A stretch of 64,000 nucleotides of DNA from positions 434,001 to 498,000 of the forward strand of contig NZ_BAABGY010000016.1 of assembly GCF_039541815.1 (NCBI RefSeq), read 5' to 3'. Shown piece by piece: positions 18,242 through 27,408 of the stretch. The notes under the pieces were generated by a model. It saw only the letters and a program-made list of their open reading frames with translations. It was not told the DNA's origin and searched no databases. Positions within the stretch are counted from its first letter, which is position 1, and each line of letters begins with the position of its first letter. Position numbers and translations under genes: made by a program. The DNA comes from Flavisolibacter amylovorans (GTDB lineage: Bacteria; Bacteroidota; Bacteroidia; Chitinophagales; Chitinophagaceae).

Positions 18242-20086
18242 TTATTTGGAATTAGAAGGGACGGTAGGTTTCGGTCCGCAGCTCTTGATACCGTTCTTCT
18301 GGTGGTCATCGAGATCACGCTTCCAGCGGGCACGGGGGTAGAACAGCGAGCGGGTGATAGAAAGGGAAACGCCATAGCTGCTAGCCTTCAGCTTATCGAA
18401 GCCGTTGAGCATGGTATTGTACCGGCCGCTCTCGTTGACCAGCTGGTATTGCGATGTGCTGTTGGTGAACGACGTGGTGCTGTAGAAGAAGCCCAGGTTC
18501 AGCGAGAAGTCGGGATTCACCTTGTAGCTGAGCGAAGGACGTACGAGAATGCCGACGCTGCTTTTCAGGGTGCTTTCGGTTGACTGGCTCGGGGCGGCGA
18601 TGCCCAGGCCCACCGGGTAGCCGTTGCCGCGGAGTGCGGAGAAATAGCTTTCGGCGTTGCCGTGCTTGCTCACATAGTCGCGGGTGATGATCCAGTCGTT
18701 CTCTCCGGTGGTGGGGCTGTACACCGACTGGTTGTCGCTGTTAAACCGGTAAACCGCTTCATAATCAAAGGAGCCTTTTGCCGACTCCATCGTCGTCTTG
18801 GAGCTTACATTCAGCTGCGCGCCGGCTTCGATGCGGAAACCAAGCTTGCTGGAGATGTCGCCTTTGTAGATCAGCAGGATGGGAACAGACATCGTCGTGT
18901 TCTTGATCTCTTCGGAAAAGCTGCCGTTGCTGCTGATGATCTGGCGGTAGTCGAAGGGGCGGCCGGGGATATGCGCGTCGGTAGCCTTATACTGTACCCG
19001 GAAGGCGCTTCCTTCCATCGTGCCCTTCATCATCGTGTAGGCGATGCCCACGCCGATGCCGAAGTTGGCCTTTGTACCGAAGTAGCGCTCCACCTGTACA
19101 AAGCCGCCCATGACGCTGCCCGACTTGAAGTTCATGGTCGGAGCGCGAAAAGAGTCGGCATTGGCCTGCTGGTAGTTGGCGGCATAATTGGCCTGGGTGC
19201 CGTCGAATTTTCCGGTACCTCCCATAACACCCGCTGTGATCCACCATTTTGGCGGAACGGCGGACAGGGCTTTGACCTTAGCGATGTAGTTGGACCGGCT
19301 CACGCTGTCGCTGTAGCATTTCGCCCAGGCATCGTAGAGCTCTTTTACGCGGCGGATGGAATCAGCCACGAAGGTCCTGCGCTCGTTCTCGATGTTCTTC
19401 TCGCGAACCGTGGGGCAGCCATCGGCGCTGAAGAAGCCGGCTTCATTCGGGCACTTGTCGTTCTTGTCGGCCACGAAGTCGCGGTCGGCGTCGTTCACGT
19501 GGCGCACCTGGTAGCCCATCATGGCGATGTTGCTGATGGCGGCATTCGAGAAATCGTCGGTGAGGCGGATCGTGAGCTGCACGGTGTCCTTCGTTTCGAG
19601 AATGAGCTCGTTGTTGAAGAAGCTCTGGAGACTCTTGGCCAGCAGCACCTTCACGTTGCGGCTCCCGACCTCCTTGTAGGAGACGTTGGCGTTGGCGAGG
19701 CGCACCACGAAGCCGTCCTTGTTCAGCGCTTCTACCTTGCGCACAAAGTCCTGGACGCTTACCGTGCGCAGGTGGCCAGCAATGCCTTTCTTCTCGAGCA
19801 GGTCGCGGTAGCCCGTGAGGTTCTCCGCCTTCATATCGCGGTAGAAGTACTCGGGATGCACCTCGTTCGGGATCTGCGCATCCGGTGTGAAGAGACGGGC
19901 GAACGCCGCGGTGGCCTCCGGCGTGATCGTGCTCTTGCCCGGGGCAATGAACGACGAGTAGCGGATGTAGAGCGCCACGATCGAATCGGCCTTCTGCACG
20001 GCTGCTTTCTTCTGCTCGGCCGTGGGGCCCTGGGCACTGGCACCGACAGCGCCCAGGAGGGATATGATTACCAAAAGCTTTTTCAT
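18242..20086 (-). CDS. Outer-membrane barrel protein with calcium-type linker, in T6SS operon
   Basis: A 614-residue exported protein: signal peptide to about residue 19 (GASAQ), an N-terminal ~190-residue periplasmic domain, then DADRDFVADKNDKCPNEAGF, a thrombospondin-type-3-like calcium linker, with a DGCP ending. After a short helix, the last ~330 residues alternate polar and aromatic residues in long strands (YFGTKANFGIGVGIAYTM; FSLNLGFFYSTTSF), as in outer-membrane beta barrels. This is OmpA/porin-like organisation reversed. It lies 8 bp from the PKD gene and 26 bp from the giant T9SS gene, so it is co-transcribed with the T6SS. It could form the outer-membrane gate that T6SSiii otherwise lacks (no TssJ); this is inference. 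Confidence 0.75.
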   Translation of the reverse strand: MKKLLVIISLLGAVGASAQGPTAEQKKAAVQKADSIVALYIRYSSFIAPGKSTITPEATAAFARLFTPDAQIPNEVHPEYFYRDMKAENLTGYRDLLEKKGIAGHLRTVSVQDFVRKVEALNKDGFVVRLANANVSYKEVGSRNVKVLLAKSLQSFFNNELILETKDTVQLTIRLTDDFSNAAISNIAMMGYQVRHVNDADRDFVADKNDKCPNEAGFFSADGCPTVREKNIENERRTFVADSIRRVKELYDAWAKCYSDSVSRSNYIAKVKALSAVPPKWWITAGVMGGTGKFDGTQANYAANYQQANADSFRAPTMNFKSGSVMGGFVQVERYFGTKANFGIGVGIAYTMMKGTMEGSAFRVQYKATDAHIPGRPFDYRQIISSNGSFSEEIKNTTMSVPILLIYKGDISSKLGFRIEAGAQLNVSSKTTMESAKGSFDYEAVYRFNSDNQSVYSPTTGENDWIITRDYVSKHGNAESYFSALRGNGYPVGLGIAAPSQSTESTLKSSVGILVRPSLSYKVNPDFSLNLGFFYSTTSFTNSTSQYQLVNESGRYNTMLNGFDKLKASSYGVSLSITRSLFYPRARWKRDLDDHQKNGIKSCGPKPTVPSNSK

Positions 20087-20112
20087 ATACAGGGGTTAGA
20101 ATGTGAGGGTTA

Positions 20113-23100
20113 CTATTCTTTGATGAATTTGGCGGTCCAGGCGGCGCGGTCGGTGCCGGTGAGCGTTACGAAGTACAGGCCGGAGGGCAGCGCGCGCACA
20201 TCGAGCGAAGCGCGGTTGAGCCCGGCGGTGTTGTCGATCTGGCGGCTCATCAGGGTGCGGCCGGAAACATCGGTCACGCGTACCGTGAAGCGGCCGGCGG
20301 GCAGGCTGCGGCCCAGCAGGTGCAGGGAGCCGCGCACCGGGTTCGGCGCTACCGTGAGCACGGCGGCAGGCGCTTCGGGCTGGGGAACCGGGAGGCTCAC
20401 CCTGCGGTACGACTTGTTATAGTAGTTCTTCGAAGAACAGGCACCCTTGGTCACGATGGCATAGTAGTGTCGGTTCACCGTATCGGGAGCCGGCAGGAAG
20501 TAGCTCTGCATGCGCTCGTTGGGAACGTCGTTGCGTACCAGGTCCTTGGTATCGAAGCCCCACTGGTAGGTGTCCACCGTGTTGCGCAGGTGCACGAAGT
20601 GCTGGCCGTTGTGGATCACCATCGACTGCAGGTTGTCGGCGCCGCCGGTGATATCCACCAGTCTCGTAGCAGCCGCGCTCGTACACGCAACATTGTGATA
20701 GGTAGCGATGCTGCGTACATTGATGGTGGCGTCGTTCGGCGACAGGAAGGAAATGATGGCATTGCTGGTAGCGGTGCCGGCGCCGATGTTGCGGGCCACG
20801 GTGACGGCCGTATCGATGAAGTTGGAAGCCGGCGTGGTGCCCGCGTCGGTGATGCTCCAGGTGAACTTCACATTCGCGTCGTTCATATCGGCACCGGTAG
20901 CGGTAAAGTTCTGGTGGCGCGAGAACTGGCAGAGCGCGGCTGTGGTGGTGGTGATCACCGGTGGCGCCGGGATCGGGTTCACATTCACACGAACGGAGAA
21001 CGGGTTGCTCAGGCAGGAGCCTACGGAGGCGCCGCCGGTAGCGCGGACCGTGTAGGTCAGGAAGGCTGCCGCGTTCGACGTGGGGTTATTAAGTGTTTGG
21101 CTGATCGTAGCCAGACCCGTTGCCTGTGCCGAGCCGTTGGTGACTGCGCCGGGAGGCGAGCTCACCGGGGCCGTCCAGGTGTACGTGGTACCCGTCGGAA
21201 CGATGTTGGTGGGCTGGGCGTTGGCGTAGGTCAAGGTAAACGCTGCACCGCTGCAGATGGTCAGGACCGTATCGCGCATCTTCGGCTTCGGGTTCACCGT
21301 CACGTTCACGGTGAAGTTGGCGCCCACGCAGTTGCCGGCGGCACCCGAGGTCGGCGTTACGGTGTACGGCGCAACGAGCGCTGCGTTGGTGTTGTTGGTG
21401 AGCGTTCCGGTGATGCTGGCCGCGGCGTTGCCTGCAGCCCCGCCGGTGAGTCCGGTGGGCAGTGTCGGAGCCGTCCAGGTGTAGGTGGTGAGGTTGGGAA
21501 TGATCGTCGTCGGTGACGCATCTACCGGGCTCAGGGTGAACTGGGCATCGCTGCAAACAGTCACCGTTTGGGGACTGGGGACCACAGGCTTTGCGTTCAC
21601 AGTGACCGTGACGTTGAACGGAGCGCCCGGGCAGCTGCCGGCAGCACCCGAGGTCGGCATTACGTTATAGACGACCATCACCGCTGCGTTCGTATTGTTC
21701 TTCGGAGCCCCGGAGATATTGGTAGCATTGTTGCCGGCGGCAAGATTGGAAAGTCCCGGGGCACTCGGTTGCGCCCAGCTGTACGTGGTGTTCGCAGGAA
21801 CGATCGTTCCGGGCAGGCTGGTGGCCGGGTTTACCGTGAACGTGGCGTCACTGCAAATGACCTGGTTTTGTGCGGGGATAGCCGGCGTCGGATTAGCCGT
21901 GATCGTAAAGGTCACCGGGGCGCCCGTGCAACCATCGGCCGTAGGCGTTACGGTGATAGTCGACGTTTGTACAATGTCGCTGTTCACCAGCGTGGTGAAT
22001 GACGCAATGTTGCCGCTGCTTGTAGCTGCAGCAAGGCCGAAGTTGGTGTTGCTGTTGGTCCAGTTGTACGTAGTCGGCGAAACGATACCGCTAAAATTGA
22101 CAGCATTCGTGGAAGTGCCGGCGCAAACGGTCTGATTCGCTATCGGGTTCACCGTCGGTGTCGGCTTGATCGTCACTGTAGCGGCAGCGGTTACCGCGGC
22201 GCAGCCACCGGCAACTGGGGTTGCGTAGGTCACCGTGTACACGGTATTACCCGACAGGTTGGTGTTGGAGGTACTCGGGTTGAAGGTGCCCGTGCCTGCT
22301 GCGAACGCATCGAGCGTGTAAGCGGGTGTACCCACTGTAACCGGAACGTAGGTGTAGGTGCCGCCGGTATACGCGTTGGTGCCGGTAAGCGTCGGAACGG
22401 CCGTGGTCAGATCCTTACAGAACGGCGTTCCTGCATACGAAAGCGTGGCGGTCGGGCGGGCCGTGATGGTGACGCTGGCCGTAGCCGTTACCGCGGCGCA
22501 GCCGCCCGCTACCGGTGTGGAGTAGGTCACCGTATAAGTGCCCGCCGTGGACGTGCCGGTGTTGATGGCGCCGGTTGCCGCGTTGATGCTCAGACCCGCA
22601 GGAGCACTGTAGGTACCGCCGGTATAGGCGTTGGTGCCATTCAGCGTCGGGTTTACCGTACCGGCATTGGAGCAGTACGGGGTACCGGCATAAGAAAGGG
22701 TGGCGGTCGGGCGCGCCGTGATCGTTACCGATGCGGTCGCAGTTACTGCGGCGCAGCCGCCGGCAACGGGGGTAGCATAGGTGACTGTGTACGTACCAGC
22801 CGTAGAGGTACCGGTATTGATAGCGCCTGTGGTGGCGTCGATCGAAAGTCCTGCGGGTGCGCTATAGGATCCACCCGTGTAGGCATTCGTACCGCCCAGG
22901 GTCGGGTTCACCGTACCGGCATTGCTGCAATAAGGCGTTCCGGCGTAAGCTAGCGTTGCTGTCGGGCGGGCCGTTATGGTTACGCTGGTGGTCGCGGTCA
23001 CCGCGGTGCAACCGCCGGCAGCCGGAGTCGAGTAGGTAACGGTATAGGTACCAGCAGTGGACGTGCCTGTATTGATGGCGCCTGTAGCGGCATCGATCAT

Positions 23101-25467
23101 AAGGCCCGCGGGGGCGCTGTATGTTCCGCCCGTGTAGGCGTTCGTTCCGGCAAGTGTGGGATTCACGGTACCGGCATTGCTGCAATAAGGCGTACCTGCG
23201 TAAGAAATGGTTGCCGTGGGTCGGGCGGTAATGGTGACGCTGGCCGTAGCCGTTACCGCGGCGCAGCCGCCCGCTACCGGTGTGGAGTAGGTCACCGTAT
23301 AAGTGCCCGCCGTAGAGGTGCCGGTATTGATGGCGCCCGTCGTGGCATTGATGCTAAGTCCTGCCGGAGCGCTGTAAGAGCCGCCCGTATAGGCGTTGGT
23401 GCCATTGAGCGTCGGGTTTACGGTGCCGGCGTTGCTGCAGAAGGGAGTACCTGTATAAGAGAGCGTCGCTGTGGGGCGCGCCGTGATCGTTACCGATGTG
23501 GTTGCGGTTACTGCCGCGCAGCCGTCAGCCGCCGGTGTTGAATAAGTAACCGTGTAGGTGCCGGCGGTAGACGTGCCTGTATTGATGACACCCGTCGTGG
23601 CATTGATCGAAAGACCCGCGGGTGCACTAAAGGTGCCACCGGTATAAGCATTCGTGCCAGTCAGTGTCGGGTTGATCGTGCCGGCATTGCTGCAGAAGGG
23701 AGTACCTGTATAAGAGAGCGTTGCCGTCGGGCGGGCCGTGATGGTCACACTGGCTGTAGCCGTAGCTGCGGCGCAGCCGCCGGCTGCCGGAGTCGAGTAG
23801 GTAACGGTATAAGTACCAGCGGTAGAAGTACCCGTGTTGATGGCACCCGTTGTGGTATTGATCGAAAGACCTGCGGGTGCGCTATAGGTTCCGCCGGTGT
23901 AGGCATTGGTACCATTCAGCGTGGGGCTGATGGTGCCGGCATTGCTGCAGAACGGCGTTCCTGCATAAGAAAGTGTAGCGGTGGGAGGCGCTGTGATCGT
24001 AACCGTAGCGGTCGGCGTCTGGATACCGCAACCGCCGCCGGCATCGACGGTGTAGGTCACCGTATAAGTACCAGGTGTGGACGTTGCCGGTTCGAAAGTG
24101 CCGGTTGCAGCATCGAAGTTACCGAGACCAGATTGGGCGAGGGAAGCGTTCACATAGGAATAGGTCCCGCCTGCAGCGCCGGTGCGGGTAACGGAAGCGG
24201 AGGCTGCAGAAGTGCAATACGGGCTTCCGGTATAGCTGATGGCTGCGGTCGGGTTCACCGTAATGTCAAACGTCTTCGCCGTTCCGGCCGTAGCGCAGGC
24301 AACGATGAAGTTGCCGAGTGCGATGGGCGAGCTTCCCGCGGCAACAGGCCCCGTCACCGCGTTCGTAGCCGTATTGATCACCGAGAGGTTGTTGGAGTTC
24401 TTATTGGCAACGTAGGCCTGGGTGCCATCCGGGGTTACCGACACACCATAAGGATAGTCGCCCACATTAACCGTAGCAGTCACCGTATTGGAAGCCGTGC
24501 TGATCACCGATACATTGTCGCTGCCGCTGTTGGCCACGTATACCTTGGTGCCGTCGGGCGATACGGCTACACCGAGTGGCGCATCGCCAACGACGATCGT
24601 AGCCACAACCGTGTTGGAGCCCGTATTCACCACCGATACGTTGTCGGAGCCGTTGTTGGCGACGTACACGAACTGGCCGTTGGGCGTCACCGCCACCCCA
24701 TGGGGAGCCGTGCCCACCGGTATGTTCGTAACCGCGTTGGTAGTGGTATTTACCGACGCGAGGCTGTTGCCGGTGGCGCTGGCCACATACAGGCGCGCGC
24801 CGTCGGGGCTCACCGCCATGCCCTCGGGGCTGGGCACGTTCGCCATAAAGGTGGAAACGTTGGTAGCGGCATCGATCCGCGAAACCGTACCGGCCGAAAA
24901 ACCGCCCACGTACACGCGGCTTCCGTCCGGGCTGGCCACGAGGCCATGCGGGTTCGTATGGTTGATGGTAGCCGTAACGGTATTGGTGGCCGTGCTGATG
25001 ACGGAAACGTTATCGCTGCCGCTGTTGGAAACGAATACCTTGTTCCGGTCGGGCAGCACTGCTACGCCGAACGGAAAGGACCCGACCGTGATCGGGCTCC
25101 CGATGGAGGCCCCGGTAGCCAGGTTGATCACCGAAACCGTTCCGGCATTGACGTTGTTCGGAATATACGCCCTGCCGGTCAGCACCGGAGTTACCGTGAT
25201 CGTTGCGGTCACCGCGGCATTGGTGGCGTTGGTGGCGCTGAAAGCCGGAATGTTCCCGGATCCGCTGGCCACCAGCCCGATCGACGGGGTGTTATTCGTC
25301 CATGTGAAGGAAACGCCGCCGGGCGTGCCCGAGAAGTTCACCGCAGTGGTGTTGGTGCCAGCGCACACCGTTTGGTTCGTGGGCTGGACCACCGACGCCG
25401 GGCACTGCGCCTGGGCGGTGAAGACAGATGTACATGCAAGGCTGAGCGCCAGCAGGACTTTTCTCAT
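20113..25467 (-). CDS. Giant T9SS-sorted surface protein with YVTN propeller and tandem Ig-like repeats
   Basis: A 1784-residue secreted protein. It has a signal peptide (1-20), an Ig/PKD-like module, YVTN beta-propeller repeats at about 110-390 (for example VYVANSGSDNVSVI), one divergent module, then six near-identical 85-residue units at about 489-1000 and a seventh diverged unit. Several PKD-like modules follow (QTVCAGT, TVTVCSDAQF). The last ~80 residues (VAPNPVRGSLHL...PSGLYFVTLTG...KFIKE) are a type A T9SS sorting domain, so the product should be exported to the surface by type IX secretion. It sits in the middle of the T6SS operon, 67 bp after tssO, and is not a known T6SS component. 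It may act as surface adhesin for target contact. Confidence 0.85.
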   Translation of the reverse strand: MRKVLLALSLACTSVFTAQAQCPASVVQPTNQTVCAGTNTTAVNFSGTPGGVSFTWTNNTPSIGLVASGSGNIPAFSATNATNAAVTATITVTPVLTGRAYIPNNVNAGTVSVINLATGASIGSPITVGSFPFGVAVLPDRNKVFVSNSGSDNVSVISTATNTVTATINHTNPHGLVASPDGSRVYVGGFSAGTVSRIDAATNVSTFMANVPSPEGMAVSPDGARLYVASATGNSLASVNTTTNAVTNIPVGTAPHGVAVTPNGQFVYVANNGSDNVSVVNTGSNTVVATIVVGDAPLGVAVSPDGTKVYVANSGSDNVSVISTASNTVTATVNVGDYPYGVSVTPDGTQAYVANKNSNNLSVINTATNAVTGPVAAGSSPIALGNFIVACATAGTAKTFDITVNPTAAISYTGSPYCTSAASASVTRTGAAGGTYSYVNASLAQSGLGNFDAATGTFEPATSTPGTYTVTYTVDAGGGCGIQTPTATVTITAPPTATLSYAGTPFCSNAGTISPTLNGTNAYTGGTYSAPAGLSINTTTGAINTGTSTAGTYTVTYSTPAAGGCAAATATASVTITARPTATLSYTGTPFCSNAGTINPTLTGTNAYTGGTFSAPAGLSINATTGVINTGTSTAGTYTVTYSTPAADGCAAVTATTSVTITARPTATLSYTGTPFCSNAGTVNPTLNGTNAYTGGSYSAPAGLSINATTGAINTGTSTAGTYTVTYSTPVAGGCAAVTATASVTITARPTATISYAGTPYCSNAGTVNPTLAGTNAYTGGTYSAPAGLMIDAATGAINTGTSTAGTYTVTYSTPAAGGCTAVTATTSVTITARPTATLAYAGTPYCSNAGTVNPTLGGTNAYTGGSYSAPAGLSIDATTGAINTGTSTAGTYTVTYATPVAGGCAAVTATASVTITARPTATLSYAGTPYCSNAGTVNPTLNGTNAYTGGTYSAPAGLSINAATGAINTGTSTAGTYTVTYSTPVAGGCAAVTATASVTITARPTATLSYAGTPFCKDLTTAVPTLTGTNAYTGGTYTYVPVTVGTPAYTLDAFAAGTGTFNPSTSNTNLSGNTVYTVTYATPVAGGCAAVTAAATVTIKPTPTVNPIANQTVCAGTSTNAVNFSGIVSPTTYNWTNSNTNFGLAAATSSGNIASFTTLVNSDIVQTSTITVTPTADGCTGAPVTFTITANPTPAIPAQNQVICSDATFTVNPATSLPGTIVPANTTYSWAQPSAPGLSNLAAGNNATNISGAPKNNTNAAVMVVYNVMPTSGAAGSCPGAPFNVTVTVNAKPVVPSPQTVTVCSDAQFTLSPVDASPTTIIPNLTTYTWTAPTLPTGLTGGAAGNAAASITGTLTNNTNAALVAPYTVTPTSGAAGNCVGANFTVNVTVNPKPKMRDTVLTICSGAAFTLTYANAQPTNIVPTGTTYTWTAPVSSPPGAVTNGSAQATGLATISQTLNNPTSNAAAFLTYTVRATGGASVGSCLSNPFSVRVNVNPIPAPPVITTTTAALCQFSRHQNFTATGADMNDANVKFTWSITDAGTTPASNFIDTAVTVARNIGAGTATSNAIISFLSPNDATINVRSIATYHNVACTSAAATRLVDITGGADNLQSMVIHNGQHFVHLRNTVDTYQWGFDTKDLVRNDVPNERMQSYFLPAPDTVNRHYYAIVTKGACSSKNYYNKSYRRVSLPVPQPEAPAAVLTVAPNPVRGSLHLLGRSLPAGRFTVRVTDVSGRTLMSRQIDNTAGLNRASLDVRALPSGLYFVTLTGTDRAAWTAKFIKE
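22466..24003 (-). repeat. Six 255-bp tandem repeats coding for Ig-like units
   Basis: Inside the giant surface gene six consecutive units of about 255 bp encode 85-residue modules beginning TITARPTATLSYAGTP and ending GGCAAVTATASV. Units are very similar to each other at protein level with conserved Cys pairs and GTNAYTGG, while codons vary more, so the array is not perfectly identical in DNA. A seventh, clearly diverged unit follows leftward (about 22160-22465) and one precedes. The array could expand and contract by recombination. Confidence 0.85.
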
Positions 25468-25534
25468 AAAGCAATGTTTAGTTCCGATTGATAAAAACGT
25501 GATAGCAGTGGTGTATTGAATCTTCTGTTGGTCA

Positions 25535-26029
25535 TTAGTAGCGTGGCGTACTGAGGGCGGCTTCGAGCGCCTGCACCCTGTTTCGCTTCTCCGCCAGCTG
25601 CTCGCGCAGGGTTTGGTCGTTACGCTTATAGGTCATGGCGCTTGCCTTCGCCTCGAGCGTTCGCTCATAAAGCCGGTGGATCCGCTGCAGGTAAGATGTC
25701 TTGCTGGAATCTTCGCCCGCTGCCGGCTGCGCCATCCGGCCGAAGTCGTTGACGAGCGTCATGGCTTTTTGCTGCTCGAAGGAAGGATTGCTGCTCCGCT
25801 CGATCGCGTTGAGCGACGCGTCGATGGAATCCATCTTTGCGATGATGTCGCGCTGATTGCGGAAGAAGGACTTCGTTTCGTCGTACTGCTTCTTCTGCTG
25901 CTCGCTCAGGGCATGCGGCACCTCGAAGTCGAAGTTGAGCGCGAAAACGAGGATCATAACGGTGGCAATAAACAGGAACAGGAATTGCCAGAAGAGCGAG
26001 TTCCGCTCCTTGTGGTTCAAAGGCTTCAT
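25535..26029 (-). CDS. tssO: T6SSiii protein TssO
   Basis: A 164-residue protein with one membrane helix at about residues 12-31 (LFWQFLFLFIATVMILVFAL) and a long coiled-coil remainder, ending in a heptad-like segment (LREQLAEKRNRVQALEAAL). This short bitopic, helical layout and place next to tssK fit TssO, one of the T6SSiii envelope proteins replacing TssL/TssM. Length is as expected. It faces the periplasm with its coiled coil. There is a 222-bp spacer before it (tssK side) and 67 bp to the T9SS gene. Confidence 0.8.
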   Translation of the reverse strand: MKPLNHKERNSLFWQFLFLFIATVMILVFALNFDFEVPHALSEQQKKQYDETKSFFRNQRDIIAKMDSIDASLNAIERSSNPSFEQQKAMTLVNDFGRMAQPAAGEDSSKTSYLQRIHRLYERTLEAKASAMTYKRNDQTLREQLAEKRNRVQALEAALSTPRY

Positions 26030-26135
26030 AAGCAGTATTACAAGTTATCAGTTACAGTGTCGGGTGAACCGTAAAGTCAGGGCATGGAGGTGCCGGCCCG
26101 TCTTAACGGTTACATTTTTCAGCATCGGTGCCACG

Positions 26136-26152
26136 CCGTGGCCGGGCCACGG
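26136..26152. other. Hairpin in tssK-tssO spacer
   Basis: A GC-rich palindrome CCGTGGCC-G-GGCCACGG (6-bp stem with five-base loop if folded as RNA) lies in the 222-bp spacer between tssK and tssO, which is otherwise without a recognisable gene. There is no T-run, so it is not a classic terminator; it may modulate read-through. No strong promoter was seen in the spacer. Confidence 0.35.
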
Positions 26153-26251
26153 GTTAAGCCATAGGTAAGGAAGCCGGGGTCACCGGCAGGTGTAGATCAG
26201 CAGTTAGGTCGTTTCGGTGCGGGTCAACAGTTAGCGGTCATAAGCAGGGCA

Positions 26252-27400
26252 TTAGTCAAGCAGGGAAAAGCCCTTCTTGCGCGCCTGGGTTTGTTCACGG
26301 AGGATAAAGTCTTTCTCTTTGCGACGGCCGATGAGCTCGAGCTCGTTGAGCTTCTCCAGCAGGTCTTTCCAGCGGGAGAGGAACAGGAACACGGGGCCGA
26401 AGCTTCGTTGTATGTTGAAATGGTCGTATTGCAGTTCCATCGCGTTGGCCAGCATGTCTTCAAAGGCCGACGGGTTGATCTCGTTCCACTCCTTGAAGTA
26501 CTGCAGCATCTCCTCTTTCTCTTTCTCCGGCATGAAGTCGAGCTCGACCTTCAGCCAGTTGGCGAGCTGCGCCGCGCCTTCCGCGATGTACACGGGCGAG
26601 TGGTGCGGCCAAATGTTGCGATAAGCGAAAAAGATGGAAGCGATATAGTGTGTGCTGGCGGCGCAGAGTTTACGCACGTTCTGGGCCAGTGGCGTGTTCT
26701 GCGACTTGGCTACGATCTTTTGCACGATGCTCGTGCTGTACTCCTGGATCGAGCTGAAAAGCGTACCCAGTGTATTGTAATGCTGCACCATCGCGGGGTG
26801 TCCCTTGATCGTGGCACAGGGCGGTATGTAATGATTATCGAGCACCACCTCGTCGCCGCGGCGCTCGAAGCGGGCCACCGGGATGTGGAAGGCGCCGAGC
26901 TCGTGCACCGCGATGTCTTCCTCGGCAATGATGTGCATCTCGTAACGCGGGCGCGTATACGGGTTGCGCGGGGGCGTCTCGCTCGGGTCGGGGTCGCCCG
27001 CAGGTTGCCGGTTGAAGGGGTTGGCCGTCAGGATCGCCATGAACGACTCGGGGCGGCTGTTGCCGACGGCCATCGACACGTGATCGAGGCGGTCCTCGCA
27101 AAAGATCTCCAGGTTATCCTGGGGGAGTATTTCGATGCGGATACCGCCGATGGTGACGGCGCGGCACAAGGTGAGGCTGATCTTGAAATCGGAAGACTGC
27201 GCCTTCAGCACCTTCACCTCCACCGACTTCTTGTCGCCGGGGCCCGGCGAGAGCAGCCCGAAGCTGTAGGGGGTGCGGGCAATGCTGTTGGCATCCCTGA
27301 TCGCATCCAGGAGCGCATTCTCGCTGTCAACGAAATGCTGCTTGTGGATCTTCATCCCGTCGATCCAATTGGTAGCCTGGTATTTGATATATGGGTTCAT
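26252..27400 (-). CDS. tssK: T6SS baseplate adaptor TssK
   Basis: A 382-residue TssK (ImpJ/VasE) homologue. The N-terminal shoulder domain has WIDGMKIHKQHFVDSE, the Bacteroidota equivalent of the W-x-G-M-x-H-F motif, followed by beta-rich VEVKVLKAQSSDFKISL, and the C-terminal head is helical. It is shorter than proteobacterial TssK (about 440), as usual for T6SSiii. TssK links baseplate to the membrane complex; here TssN is its likely membrane partner. It begins 8 bp after tssN ends. Confidence 0.88.
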   Translation of the reverse strand: MNPYIKYQATNWIDGMKIHKQHFVDSENALLDAIRDANSIARTPYSFGLLSPGPGDKKSVEVKVLKAQSSDFKISLTLCRAVTIGGIRIEILPQDNLEIFCEDRLDHVSMAVGNSRPESFMAILTANPFNRQPAGDPDPSETPPRNPYTRPRYEMHIIAEEDIAVHELGAFHIPVARFERRGDEVVLDNHYIPPCATIKGHPAMVQHYNTLGTLFSSIQEYSTSIVQKIVAKSQNTPLAQNVRKLCAASTHYIASIFFAYRNIWPHHSPVYIAEGAAQLANWLKVELDFMPEKEKEEMLQYFKEWNEINPSAFEDMLANAMELQYDHFNIQRSFGPVFLFLSRWKDLLEKLNELELIGRRKEKDFILREQTQARKKGFSLLD

Positions 27401-27408
27401 GATTACAG

